DNA from: an uncultured Eubacteriales bacterium
GTDB lineage: Bacteria > Bacillota > Clostridia > Oscillospirales > Oscillospiraceae
DNA length: 13,162 nucleotides
Assembly (NCBI GenBank): GCA_958402445.1
Contig: CATXTO010000049.1
Location: 1 to 13,162 of the forward strand
Direction of reading: 5' to 3'
In this document: piece after piece, positions 6,344 through 12,853 of the stretch
Position numbering within the stretch: position 1 is the first letter of the stretch
Layout of the letters: every line of letters begins with the position of its first letter
The notes under the pieces: generated by a model
The model's database searches: none
Told to the model about the DNA's origin: nothing
The model's input: the letters and a program-made list of their open reading frames with translations, nothing else
Translations under genes and position numbers: made by a program

Positions 6344-6451
6344 ACATCAAATCAATATTACTCATATGTGATGGAAATCCCTCTTGACTTTTTACTCATT
6401 TAAGAGTAAAATATCTCGATAGAGATAGTATTGCCACAATATAGAGTAAAA
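6316..6451. promoter_or_regulatory. Four operator-like sites between divergent genes
   Basis: O3 (6390-6411) is a perfect palindrome, TTTTACTC-N6-GAGTAAAA. Degenerate sites with the same 8-6-8 layout are O1 (6316-6337, right half perfect), O2 (6356-6377, left half TATTACTC) and O4 (6430-6451, right half perfect). Centres are 40, 34 and 40 bp apart. O1 overlaps the leftward promoter and O3 fills the spacer and -10 of the rightward one. The layout resembles a phage-type repressor control region; the 70-aa XRE protein is the obvious candidate binder (inference). Confidence 0.7.
6384..6412 (+). promoter_or_regulatory. Strong rightward promoter with embedded palindrome
   Basis: TTGACT (6384-6389) and TAAAAT (6407-6412) are 17 bp apart, close to the SigA consensus. 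The perfect palindrome 6390-6411 occupies the spacer and most of the -10. Just downstream, TATCTC (6412-6417) and GAGATA (6422-6427) form a second inverted repeat around the likely transcription start. Confidence 0.8.
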
Positions 6452-6470
6452 TGGGAGATGTTAAATTTTT

Positions 6471-6782
6471 ATGAACTACTTGGACGAAATCTTTAAGAGG
6501 GGTGATGTCCAGCAAATCCGGGAGTTTTTGTTGCATGGCGTGGAGAGCAACACAGACCCGAGCCCCTACAAAGAACGGGTTGAAAGCGCCCAAAAGCGCG
6601 TAACTGCCCGGCTGCGTGAGGAATACCCGGACAGCAAGGACTACGAGGAAATACTCGGGCTTGTCTATGACTATGTGACTGTGGTTGAAGCCATATACAT
6701 GGAAATCGGCATGCAACTGGACACGATACTTGCCGCGCAGGTATGTCAAAACCTGATAACGGCGTTTGAGGGGAATGAGTAA
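6471..6782 (+). CDS. Small protein of unknown function (103 aa), accessory-element type
   Basis: I do not recognise this with certainty. The 103-aa acidic, soluble, helix-rich product (starts NYLDEIFKRGDV) ends with a segment YMEIGMQLDTILAAQ that recalls small DUF6809-like proteins of Clostridia mobile elements; that comparison is from memory and tentative. No signal peptide, membrane segment or metal motif is visible. GGGAG at 6453-6457 lies 13 bases before the ATG, so the ribosome site is poorly spaced. It is transcribed from the promoter at 6384-6412, divergent from the XRE gene. Its stop overlaps the next start as TAATG, so the two products are probably made together. Confidence 0.65.
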   Translation: MNYLDEIFKRGDVQQIREFLLHGVESNTDPSPYKERVESAQKRVTARLREEYPDSKDYEEILGLVYDYVTVVEAIYMEIGMQLDTILAAQVCQNLITAFEGNE

Positions 6783-7099
6783 TGGAAAACCTGACAAAGA
6801 GGGATAAACAGACAGTCCGCTTTTTGAGATGGATAAGGCAATATTCCGGCTTGTGGTATCTCATTTGTACGCCCGGCGACGAGCACATGACTTTTTCCAT
6901 GATGAAAAAGCTGATTGAGCGGCTTGCAAAGGAGCAGTTCTATGAGATCATATTCGTGCTTCTCATGGTACATAGGAACGCGGAGTTTATGGACAGTGTT
7001 TTCAAAACCATGCTTTTAGAAATGATGCTTGCCGGGTGGAAAGGAGAGGTCAAAGACAAGGAACAAATGATACAGGATTTAACAGATTTGCTGACTTGA
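6782..7099 (+). CDS. Small unknown protein (105 aa), translationally coupled
   Basis: Not recognised. The start overlaps the preceding stop by one base (TAATG), so translation is probably coupled. The product is basic at its N-terminus (TKRDKQTVRFLRWIRQYSG), has a helix-rich middle with EQFYEIIFVLLMVHR that is hydrophobic but too short and charged on both sides to be a clear membrane segment, and ends in a charged helix rich in K, E and D. It contains one Cys and no catalytic motif I can name. With the preceding gene it forms a two-gene unit under the XRE-type operators, and a terminator-like hairpin lies about 100 bp downstream. A toxin-antitoxin or element-maintenance role is possible but unsupported. 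Confidence 0.6.
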   Translation: MENLTKRDKQTVRFLRWIRQYSGLWYLICTPGDEHMTFSMMKKLIERLAKEQFYEIIFVLLMVHRNAEFMDSVFKTMLLEMMLAGWKGEVKDKEQMIQDLTDLLT

Positions 7100-7202
7100 T
7101 CGGATAGACTTTGTGTCCGTCCAGCTTCCGTCATACTGCTTGTATGGGGTTTTGCCTCAAAAACAAACAGCCGGAAACCTGAACGAAAACCATAGAACGA
7201 CA

Positions 7203-7258
7203 AAAAAGACCTTTTCACGGAAACACAGGGAAAATGAGTCCGTCGGAAAGGTCTTTTT
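7203..7258 (+). terminator. Long hairpin with A and T runs, likely bidirectional terminator
   Basis: AAAAAGACCTTT (7203-7214) pairs perfectly with AAAGGTCTTTTT (7247-7258), and an inner ACGGA/TCCGT stem (7217-7221, 7239-7243) extends it. The T run on either strand suits termination in both directions. It lies about 100 bp after the 105-aa gene. Nothing else is visible in 7100-7202. Confidence 0.72.
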
Positions 7259-7286
7259 ATGAAGAACACCAAGCCAGCCGCAGGAA

Positions 7287-7650
7287 CAGGACTACCGCCT
7301 CTTTGACAGCATGGAAGTCAGGAAAGAGGGCGTAACCCTGCAAGCGGAGCTGTACGCTTGGAAGCAGATGAAAAAACGGCTTGCGGAGATGGACAACCTG
7401 AATGCCGCCAGAAAAGCTGGCGACCGGGATTCTTAGCGATGAACCGTTCAAACAACCCAACGGGCGGTATCCGGCGGAGCAGGAAGGGCTGAAAAGCCGG
7501 AGTTCCGCACTGGAAACAGAGCTTTCCAAAGGGCAGGACGAGCTTGACAACGTGGTGGATTTCCTCGCCGTTGTTGACCGCCATTTGGAAGTGCCGGAGC
7601 TGACCCCGGAAATCCTGCGGGAGTTTGTTCACCATATCGTGGTGCATGTC
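7287..7650 (+). pseudogene. Serine recombinase C-terminal relic, frameshifted
   Basis: Two frames join into the distal part of a large serine recombinase (TndX/TnpX-like family). The first frame (7287-about 7400, stop at 7434) reads AWKQMKKRLAEMDNL; the second (about 7402-7650) reads EKLATGILSDEPFKQ, a coiled-coil stretch, FLAVVDRHLEVPELTPEILR and EFVHHIVVH. In intact relatives this order, a helical 'RIAELD..' segment then 'G.LSDERF' then 'ELTPEIL.EFV.KIVVH', occurs in the C-terminal half. The catalytic N-terminal resolvase domain and DNA-binding zinc-ribbon region are absent from the window. After about 7650 the frame runs into DNA opposite the end of rfbA. The gene is dead; the family assignment is from motif memory. 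Confidence 0.72.
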
Positions 7651-7665
7651 AACTATACATCCTTA

Positions 7666-8589
7666 TCACGCCGGGCCTATGTTGGCCCGCCGGTTTTCGC
7701 ATGATAAAGAGGTAAGCTGGGCCTCAATCCTGGAGAAATTTTGCAGGTGCCGGCCGTAAAAGGTATTTCCCAGCTCCGACCCCAAGGCGTCCAGCTGTTG
7801 CGCGGAAATCCAACCCTCCAGGTAGGCCAGCTCCTCAATGCAGCCCACCAAGAGTCCTGTGTCCTCTTGAATACGCCGGATGGTTTGCGCCGCGTCCAAC
7901 AGGCTGTCCGCCGTGCCGGCATCCATCCACTGGGTCTTTTTGTCCAGCGGGATGACATGTAAATGCTGCCGGCGCAGATAAGCCAGGTTTACGTCCGTGA
8001 TTTCCAGCTCTCCCCGGGCGGAGGGGGTGAGGGTGGCGGCAATCTCCATCACCTGACGGTCATAAAAATAAATGCCGGGGACGATGTAGTTGGATTTTGG
8101 GTATCGCGGCTTCTCCTCGATGGAGATGACGTTCCCTTGCTCGTCGAATTCCACCACGCCGAAGGGTCGGGGATCATCCACATAATAGCCGAAGACCGTC
8201 GCGCCCTGATTTTCCGCGGCGGCGCGCTTCATGGTCTGCCCCAGGCCGGGCGCATAAAAAATATTATCTCCTAGGACCAGGCATACGTCGTCGTCTCCCA
8301 CAAAATCCCGGCCGATGAGCAGCGCGTCGGCGATGCCCCGGGCCACGGGCTGCACGGCGTAGGAGATGGACATGCCCAGCTTTCCACCGTCGCCCAAAAG
8401 AGCGGAGAAGGTCTCTACCTCGCCGGCGGGGACAATCAGGAGCACCTCCCGGATGCCCGCCTGGATGATTAACGAGAGAGGGTAGTAAATCAGGGGCTTG
8501 TCGTAAATGGGGAGCAGGGGCTTGCAGACGGGTTTCGTCATGGGATACAGCCGCGTGCCGCGGCCGGCAGCCAAAATGATACCTTTCAT
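7666..8589 (-). CDS. rfbA: Glucose-1-phosphate thymidylyltransferase
   Basis: RfbA/RmlA makes dTDP-glucose from dTTP and glucose-1-phosphate, the first step toward dTDP-L-rhamnose and other wall or capsule sugars. The protein carries the nucleotidyltransferase signature GRGTRLYPMTK (10-19), CKPLLPIYDKP, Q80 in QPVARGIADA, metal-binding D108 in LGDNIF, EEKP, YPKSNYIVPG and WMDAGT. The start is ATG 8589, with GGAGG four bases upstream; the frame extends further upstream but the protein clearly begins MKGIILAAG. The encoded length is 307 aa, a little longer than usual. After the normal end region (ELGNTFYGRHLQ) there are about 25 extra residues ending NRRANIGPA, with the stop next to the serine-recombinase relic. 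No rfbB, C or D is nearby. It is downstream of rubredoxin but separated by a terminator-like hairpin. Confidence 0.95.
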   Translation of the reverse strand: MKGIILAAGRGTRLYPMTKPVCKPLLPIYDKPLIYYPLSLIIQAGIREVLLIVPAGEVETFSALLGDGGKLGMSISYAVQPVARGIADALLIGRDFVGDDDVCLVLGDNIFYAPGLGQTMKRAAAENQGATVFGYYVDDPRPFGVVEFDEQGNVISIEEKPRYPKSNYIVPGIYFYDRQVMEIAATLTPSARGELEITDVNLAYLRRQHLHVIPLDKKTQWMDAGTADSLLDAAQTIRRIQEDTGLLVGCIEELAYLEGWISAQQLDALGSELGNTFYGRHLQNFSRIEAQLTSLSCENRRANIGPA

Positions 8590-8612
8590 AGCGCCTCCAG
8601 TCCGTGATTGAC

Positions 8613-8645
8613 AAGCCCTGCCGCCTGAATGCCGCAGCAGGGCTT
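8613..8645. other. 9-bp hairpin just upstream of rfbA
   Basis: AAGCCCTGC (8613-8621) pairs with GCAGGGCTT (8637-8645) around a 15-nt loop. On the plus strand TCGTTTTC follows, but no plus-strand gene is near. On the minus strand it sits directly before the rfbA ribosome site, so it could be a leader structure or leftover terminator. Confidence 0.45.
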
Positions 8646-8653
8646 TCGTTTTC

Positions 8654-8701
8654 AAAAAAGACCCGTCGGCGGCGCAGGACGCATCCCGCGCCGCCGGTGG
8701 G
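8654..8701 (-). terminator. Probable terminator after rubredoxin (minus strand)
   Basis: On the minus strand a GC stem (CGGCGGCGC with GCGCCGCCG, extended by CCC/GGG past two mismatches; plus coordinates 8662-8675 and 8688-8701) is followed by TCTTTTTT. It lies 10 bp past the rubredoxin stop and would separate it from rfbA. Confidence 0.65.
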
Positions 8702-8711
8702 CACATAGATG

Positions 8712-8870
8712 CTATAGCTTGCTGAACTGGTCTTTGCCCACGCCGCACAGCGGGCAGACGAAATCCTCCGGCAAATCCTCCCAGCGTGTGCCGGGAGCGA
8801 TGCCGTTGACGGGGTCACCGGCTTCCTCGTCGTACAGATAGCCGCAGACGTCACAGACATATTGATCCAT
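8712..8870 (-). CDS. Rubredoxin
   Basis: Rubredoxin is a small cytoplasmic one-electron carrier with a single FeS4 iron. The 52-aa product is the standard length. Ligands are C6-x2-C9 (CDVCG) and C39-x2-C42 (CPLCG), with the conserved GDPVNGIAPGT and WEDLPEDFVCP segments. The frame opens at 8900, but AAAGGAGG on the minus strand (complement of 8879-8886) lies eight bases before ATG 8870, which also gives the normal N-terminus. A likely partner is the rubrerythrin at 714-1340. Transcribed divergently from the hydrogenase operon. Confidence 0.96.
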   Translation of the reverse strand: MDQYVCDVCGYLYDEEAGDPVNGIAPGTRWEDLPEDFVCPLCGVGKDQFSKL

Positions 8871-8961
8871 GGTTATAGCCTCCTTTGTAAAAGCTAGCAC
8901 GTTTTATTCTGCCGCGGGCCGGATGGATTATTCTTCGGGCCCGTCGGACTTCCTAGTTTGT

Positions 8962-8990
8962 ATTTTAGCAGAATGCGGCGGGAAAAGCAA
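8962..8990 (-). promoter_or_regulatory. Minus-strand promoter of rubredoxin
   Basis: On the minus strand TTGCTT (complement of 8985-8990) and TAAAAT (complement of 8962-8967) are 17 bp apart, with TG one base before the -10. The leader of about 85 bases includes a 6-bp hairpin (8915-8920 with 8938-8943). Confidence 0.6.
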
Positions 8991-9042
8991 GGCATACAAT
9001 GGGATGTTGACTCGGGTAAGGGGACTCAAGCAGAGATTGTGT

Positions 9043-9062
9043 TGAAATTTCTACAAATTTCA
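9043..9062. promoter_or_regulatory. Perfect 8-bp palindrome abutting the hydrogenase promoter
   Basis: TGAAATTT-CTAC-AAATTTCA is perfectly symmetric and ends directly at the -35 (9063). This is a typical place for a dimeric activator or repressor. It does not match the Rex consensus as I know it (TTGTGA-N6-TCACAA). The binder is unknown. Confidence 0.6.
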
Positions 9063-9091
9063 TTGAAAAATGGGACCTGCTGTGCTATTGT
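9063..9091 (+). promoter_or_regulatory. Promoter of the hydrogenase operon
   Basis: TTGAAA (9063-9068) and TATTGT (9086-9091) are 17 bp apart, with TGC giving an extended -10 (9083-9085). Transcription would start near 9098, about 70 bases before the TTG start. Confidence 0.65.
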
Positions 9092-9168
9092 TACAGGAGA
9101 GAATCGGCAGCCTGCTACGGGGTGTACGCCGATGCCTATTTTTGTTCAGAAGACAGGAGGTCGCATCT

Positions 9169-11004
9169 TTGAGCAGACTCGAAATCAAAACACCCAGCCA
9201 GGCTCAAACCATCGTGGAGGGCCTGTACCGTTCCATGGAGCGGCGGATCGCCGCCAGCCCTCCGGGCCTGTGCCCTGTGGATATGGCGCTCAACTTCCTT
9301 AATTTGTGCCACGCCCAGTCCTGCGGCAAGTGCGTGCCCTGCCGTATCGGCTTGGGACAGCTCTCCAGCCTGATGGAGAAGGTCCTCAATGGCAAGGCCA
9401 CCCTGCGGACTCTGGATACCCTGGAACAGACTGCGCAGACCATTGTGGACTCCGCTGACTGTGTGATCGGCACCGACGCGGCCAACCTGGTGCTTCTGGG
9501 GCTCAAGGGCTTCCGGGAGGACTACCTGGAGCATGTAAAGCATCACCGCTGCCTGGGGAACCTGAAGAACCCGGTGCCCTGCGTGGCCCTGTGTCCGGCG
9601 GAGGTGGACATCCCCGGTTATGTGGCGCTGGTTTCCCACGGCCGGTATGCCGACGCCGTGCGCCTGATCCGCCGGGACAATCCCTTCCCCACCGCCTGCG
9701 CCTACATCTGCGAGCATCCCTGTGAGGCCCGGTGCCGCCGGAGCATGATTGACGACCCCATCAACATCCGGGCGCTGAAGCGGTACGCCGTGGATCATGC
9801 CGGAGATGTGCCCAATCCGCCCCGGGCGGAGTCCACCGGCAAAAAGGTGGCGATTATCGGCGGCGGCCCCGGCGGCCTGTCCGCTGCGTACTACCTGTCC
9901 CTCATGGGGCATCAGGTGACCCTGTTTGAAAAGCGCAAGCAGCTGGGCGGCATGCTCCGCTACGGCATCCCCAGCTACCGGTTCCCCCGGGAAAAGCTGG
10001 ACGCGGAGATCGCCTCGATTTTGTCTGTGGGCATCCAGGTCCATACGGAGGTGGATGTGGGCAACGACATCACCTTTGAGCAGCTAAAATCGGAGTACGA
10101 CTGCCTGTACTTAGCCATCGGCGCGCAGACCGACAAGAAAACCGGGATTCCCGGGGAGGACAGCAAGGGCGTGGTCTCCGCCGTGCAGCTTCTGCGGGAA
10201 ATCGGAGACAACCAGATGCCCGACTTTACCGGCAAGCAGGTGGTGGTGATCGGCGGCGGCAACGTGGCCATGGACGTAACCCGCAGCGCCCTGCGCCTGG
10301 GCGCGGACAAGGTGTCCTGCGTCTATCGCCGCCGGCAGGCGGATATGACCGCCCTGCCGGAGGAGGTGGAGGGCGCCGTGGCCGAGGGCGCGGAGCTGCT
10401 CACGTTGCAGGCGCCTCTGCGGGTGGAGGCCGACGAGGACGGCAATGCCGTGGCCCTTTGGACGCAGCCCCAGGTAATCGGCGTCATGGACAGCGCGGGC
10501 CGGCCCCGGCCTAATAACGCGACCGTGGAGCCTCTGCGGATTCCAGCCGATGTGGTCATCATCGCCATCGGCCAAGGCGTGGAGTCCCGGGGCTTTGAGC
10601 AGTCCGGCGTCCCAGTGAAGCGGGGCACCCTGGTGGCCATGACCAGCAGCCAGCTTCAGAATATGGAGGGGGTCTTCGCCGGGGGCGACTGCGTCACCGG
10701 GCCGGCCACCGCCATTCGCGCCATCGCAGCCGGCAAGGTGGCGGCGGCAAATATCGACGAATATCTGGGCTTCCACCACGAGATTGACGTAGACGTGGAG
10801 GTTCCCAGTCCCAAGTTTGACAATAAGCCGCCCCATGGAAGAATCAACACCACGGAGCGGGAGGCCAGCGTCCGCAAAGACGATTTCCAGTGCATCGAGT
10901 GCGGCCTGAGCCAGGAGGCGGCGGGGCTGGAGTCCTCCCGGTGCCTGCGCTGCGACCACTTTGGCTACGGTAACTTCAAAGGAGGCAGAGTCGGAAGATG
11001 GTAA
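9169..11004 (+). CDS. NuoF-C/GltD-like NAD(P)H flavoprotein, partner of the [FeFe] hydrogenase
   Basis: The 611-aa product fuses two modules. Residues about 25-115 match the [4Fe-4S] domain at the C-terminus of NuoF: C52-x2-C55-x2-C58 (SCGKCVPCRIG) plus C98. Residues about 125-560 are a GltD-type oxidoreductase: an Fe-S segment (C128, C138, C142; C177, C181, C185, C189), an FAD site IIGGGPGGLSAAYYL (about 228-242), an NAD(P)H site VVIGGGNVAMD followed by YRRR (favouring NADPH), and the closing FAGGDCVTGPATAIRAIAAG. A C-terminal CxxC pair (C575/C578, C592/C595) adds a metal site. Start: the frame opens at 9070, but AGGAGGT (9155-9161) is seven bases before TTG 9169, and the promoter lies inside the longer frame. 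It overlaps hydA by 7 bp. It probably moves electrons between NAD(P)H and HydA. The FMN/NADH part of NuoF is absent. Confidence 0.9.
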   Translation: MSRLEIKTPSQAQTIVEGLYRSMERRIAASPPGLCPVDMALNFLNLCHAQSCGKCVPCRIGLGQLSSLMEKVLNGKATLRTLDTLEQTAQTIVDSADCVIGTDAANLVLLGLKGFREDYLEHVKHHRCLGNLKNPVPCVALCPAEVDIPGYVALVSHGRYADAVRLIRRDNPFPTACAYICEHPCEARCRRSMIDDPINIRALKRYAVDHAGDVPNPPRAESTGKKVAIIGGGPGGLSAAYYLSLMGHQVTLFEKRKQLGGMLRYGIPSYRFPREKLDAEIASILSVGIQVHTEVDVGNDITFEQLKSEYDCLYLAIGAQTDKKTGIPGEDSKGVVSAVQLLREIGDNQMPDFTGKQVVVIGGGNVAMDVTRSALRLGADKVSCVYRRRQADMTALPEEVEGAVAEGAELLTLQAPLRVEADEDGNAVALWTQPQVIGVMDSAGRPRPNNATVEPLRIPADVVIIAIGQGVESRGFEQSGVPVKRGTLVAMTSSQLQNMEGVFAGGDCVTGPATAIRAIAAGKVAAANIDEYLGFHHEIDVDVEVPSPKFDNKPPHGRINTTEREASVRKDDFQCIECGLSQEAAGLESSRCLRCDHFGYGNFKGGRVGRW

Positions 11005-12740
11005 GCTTGACAATTGACAACCGAAACGTGACGGTGCCCGAGGGCACTACCATTATGGAGGCCGCCAAGGCTGCCGACATCACCATCCCCAGCCTCTGCT
11101 ATCTGAAGGGCCTCAACGAGATTGGAGCATGCCGGATTTGCGTGGTGGAAATCGAGGGCATCACCCGCCTGGTGCCGGCCTGCGTGAACGTGGTTTCCGA
11201 GGGTATGGTGGTCCACACCAACAGCGCCCGGGTCCGCTCCGCCCGCCGCACCAATCTGCGCCTGATTATGTCCCAGCACGACTGCCGGTGCGCCGTCTGC
11301 ATCCGCAGTGGCAACTGCAACCTGCAAAAGCTGGCCAACGACCTGAATTTGTTTTACCTGCCCTACCCCACCAAAATTCCGGAAAAGCGCTGGGGTTATG
11401 ACGCTCCCCTGATCCGGGACGAGAGCAAGTGCATCAAATGTATGCGCTGCATCCAGATTTGTGATAAGGTCCAGGGCATGCACGTGTGGGACGTGTCCGG
11501 TACGGGCTCTCGCACCACGGTAGACGTATCTTTAAACCGGAGCATCACGGAGGCGGACTGCGCCTACTGTGGCCAATGCGTGACCCACTGCCCCACAGCG
11601 GCCCTCAGCGCTCGAGACGACACGGAAGCGGTATTCCAGGCGCTCAACGACCCGGAAATCACGACGGTGCTGCAAATTGCCCCGGCTGTGCGGACGGCAT
11701 GGATGGAGTCCTTTGATTTAGCCCCGGAAAAGGCCACGGTCCGCCATCTGGTGGCCGCTCTCAAGGCCATGGGTTTCGACTATGTGTTCGATACCAATTT
11801 CAGCGCGGACCTGACCATCATGGAGGAGGGCAGCGAGTTTTTGGAGCGGTTTACCCATCGGGAAAGCTACGCCTGGCCCATGTTCACCTCCTGCTGCCCC
11901 GGTTGGGTGCGGTTCCTCAAGTCCCAATATCCGGAGTATACGGATCAACTATCTACTGCGAAGTCGCCCCAGCAGATGTTCGGCGCCGTGGCCAAGAGCT
12001 ATTTCGCGGAAAAGGTTGGGGTAGATCCCCATCGAATGCGGGTGATCTCCGTGATGCCCTGCGTGGCGAAAAAGAGCGAGTGCGCCATCGGGTCCATGAA
12101 CGACGCCTGCGGAGACCCGGATGTGGATATCGTCATCACCACCCGGGAGCTGGTGCGGATGATGCGCAGCGAGCACATCAATCCGGAGCGCCTGGAGCCT
12201 CAGAATTTCGACAGCCCTCTGGGCACCAGCACTGGCGCCGCGGTGGTCTTCGGCGCCACCGGTGGGGTCATGGACGCGGCCCTGCGCAGTGCCTATTACC
12301 TGGTGGCGGGCAAGAACCCGGACCCCGACTCCTTCGTGCAGGTCCGCGGCATGGACGGCTGGAAGGAAGCGGTGTTTTACATTCCCGGCGCGGGGGACAT
12401 TCATGTGGCAGTGGTCAGCGGCCTGGGCAACACCCGCAAGTTGATGGAGGCCATTGAGAAGGGGCGGGTCAGCTACGATTTCGTGGAGGTCATGGCCTGT
12501 CCCGGCGGCTGCGCCGGCGGCGGCGGGCAGCCCATTCACGACGGCTGCGAGTTGGCGGGTCGGCGGGGCGAGGTGCTCTGGCGGCTGGACTCCCAGTCCA
12601 GTCTCCGCTTCTCCCATGAAAACCCGGATGTTCAGGCGCTCTACCAGGATTACCTGCAGGCGCCGCTGAGCCATGAGGCCCACCATCTGCTGCACACGGA
12701 CCATCATAGCTGGGAAATGCCCCTGAAACCAACGCGATAA
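10998..12740 (+). CDS. hydA: [FeFe] hydrogenase catalytic subunit, CpI-like domain layout
   Basis: HydA reversibly reduces protons to H2 at the H-cluster. The 580-aa protein has the CpI-like modular layout: a [2Fe-2S] ferredoxin domain (C34, C45, C48, C62); a His/Cys [4Fe-4S] site (H94, C98, C101, C107); two [4Fe-4S] clusters (C145, C148, C151, C155 and C188, C191, C194, C198); then the catalytic domain. All three H-cluster signatures are intact: TSCCPGW (C299/C300), MPCVAKKSE (C355, K358, E361) and MACPGGCAGGGGQP (C501, C505). C299 is the proton-relay cysteine in CpI. The tail is His-rich (HEAHHLLHTDHH). AAAGGAGG (10978-10985) lies 12 bases before ATG, which overlaps the previous stop, so coupling is likely. 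Cytoplasmic: no signal peptide. Maturases HydE, F and G are not in the window. Confidence 0.97.
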   Translation: MVSLTIDNRNVTVPEGTTIMEAAKAADITIPSLCYLKGLNEIGACRICVVEIEGITRLVPACVNVVSEGMVVHTNSARVRSARRTNLRLIMSQHDCRCAVCIRSGNCNLQKLANDLNLFYLPYPTKIPEKRWGYDAPLIRDESKCIKCMRCIQICDKVQGMHVWDVSGTGSRTTVDVSLNRSITEADCAYCGQCVTHCPTAALSARDDTEAVFQALNDPEITTVLQIAPAVRTAWMESFDLAPEKATVRHLVAALKAMGFDYVFDTNFSADLTIMEEGSEFLERFTHRESYAWPMFTSCCPGWVRFLKSQYPEYTDQLSTAKSPQQMFGAVAKSYFAEKVGVDPHRMRVISVMPCVAKKSECAIGSMNDACGDPDVDIVITTRELVRMMRSEHINPERLEPQNFDSPLGTSTGAAVVFGATGGVMDAALRSAYYLVAGKNPDPDSFVQVRGMDGWKEAVFYIPGAGDIHVAVVSGLGNTRKLMEAIEKGRVSYDFVEVMACPGGCAGGGGQPIHDGCELAGRRGEVLWRLDSQSSLRFSHENPDVQALYQDYLQAPLSHEAHHLLHTDHHSWEMPLKPTR

Positions 12741-12748
12741 ACCGTGAG

Positions 12749-12776
12749 ATCGCCCGGCCAAACGTGGCCGGGCGAT
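12749..12776 (+). terminator. Perfect 12-bp hairpin after hydA
   Basis: ATCGCCCGGCCA (12749-12760) pairs perfectly with TGGCCGGGCGAT (12765-12776) around an AACG tetraloop, eight bases past the hydA stop. Only TATC follows, so the T run is poor; the strength and place of the stem still argue for a 3' end signal. Confidence 0.65.
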
Positions 12777-12853
12777 TATCAATGCGAGCCCCAGCCGAGC
12801 CCTATAAGGGCGGGCTATGTTTGTCCCTACAGGTGAAGCATCAGCAGAATCTG

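Noticed and set aside
8871..8900. Ten-residue N-terminal extension of rubredoxin from ATG 8900
   Set aside because: The consensus AAAGGAGG lies eight bases before ATG 8870 and within the extension, and 52 aa is the standard length.
9136..11013. Long minus-strand frames (302 and 300 codons) opposite the flavoprotein gene
   Set aside because: Shadows of the coding strand, with His/Gly/Ala-rich composition and no domain; the plus-strand gene has complete motifs.
9169..12740. Electron-bifurcating HydABC hydrogenase
   Set aside because: There is no NuoE-like subunit and no complete NuoF FMN/NADH domain; the partner is GltD-like.
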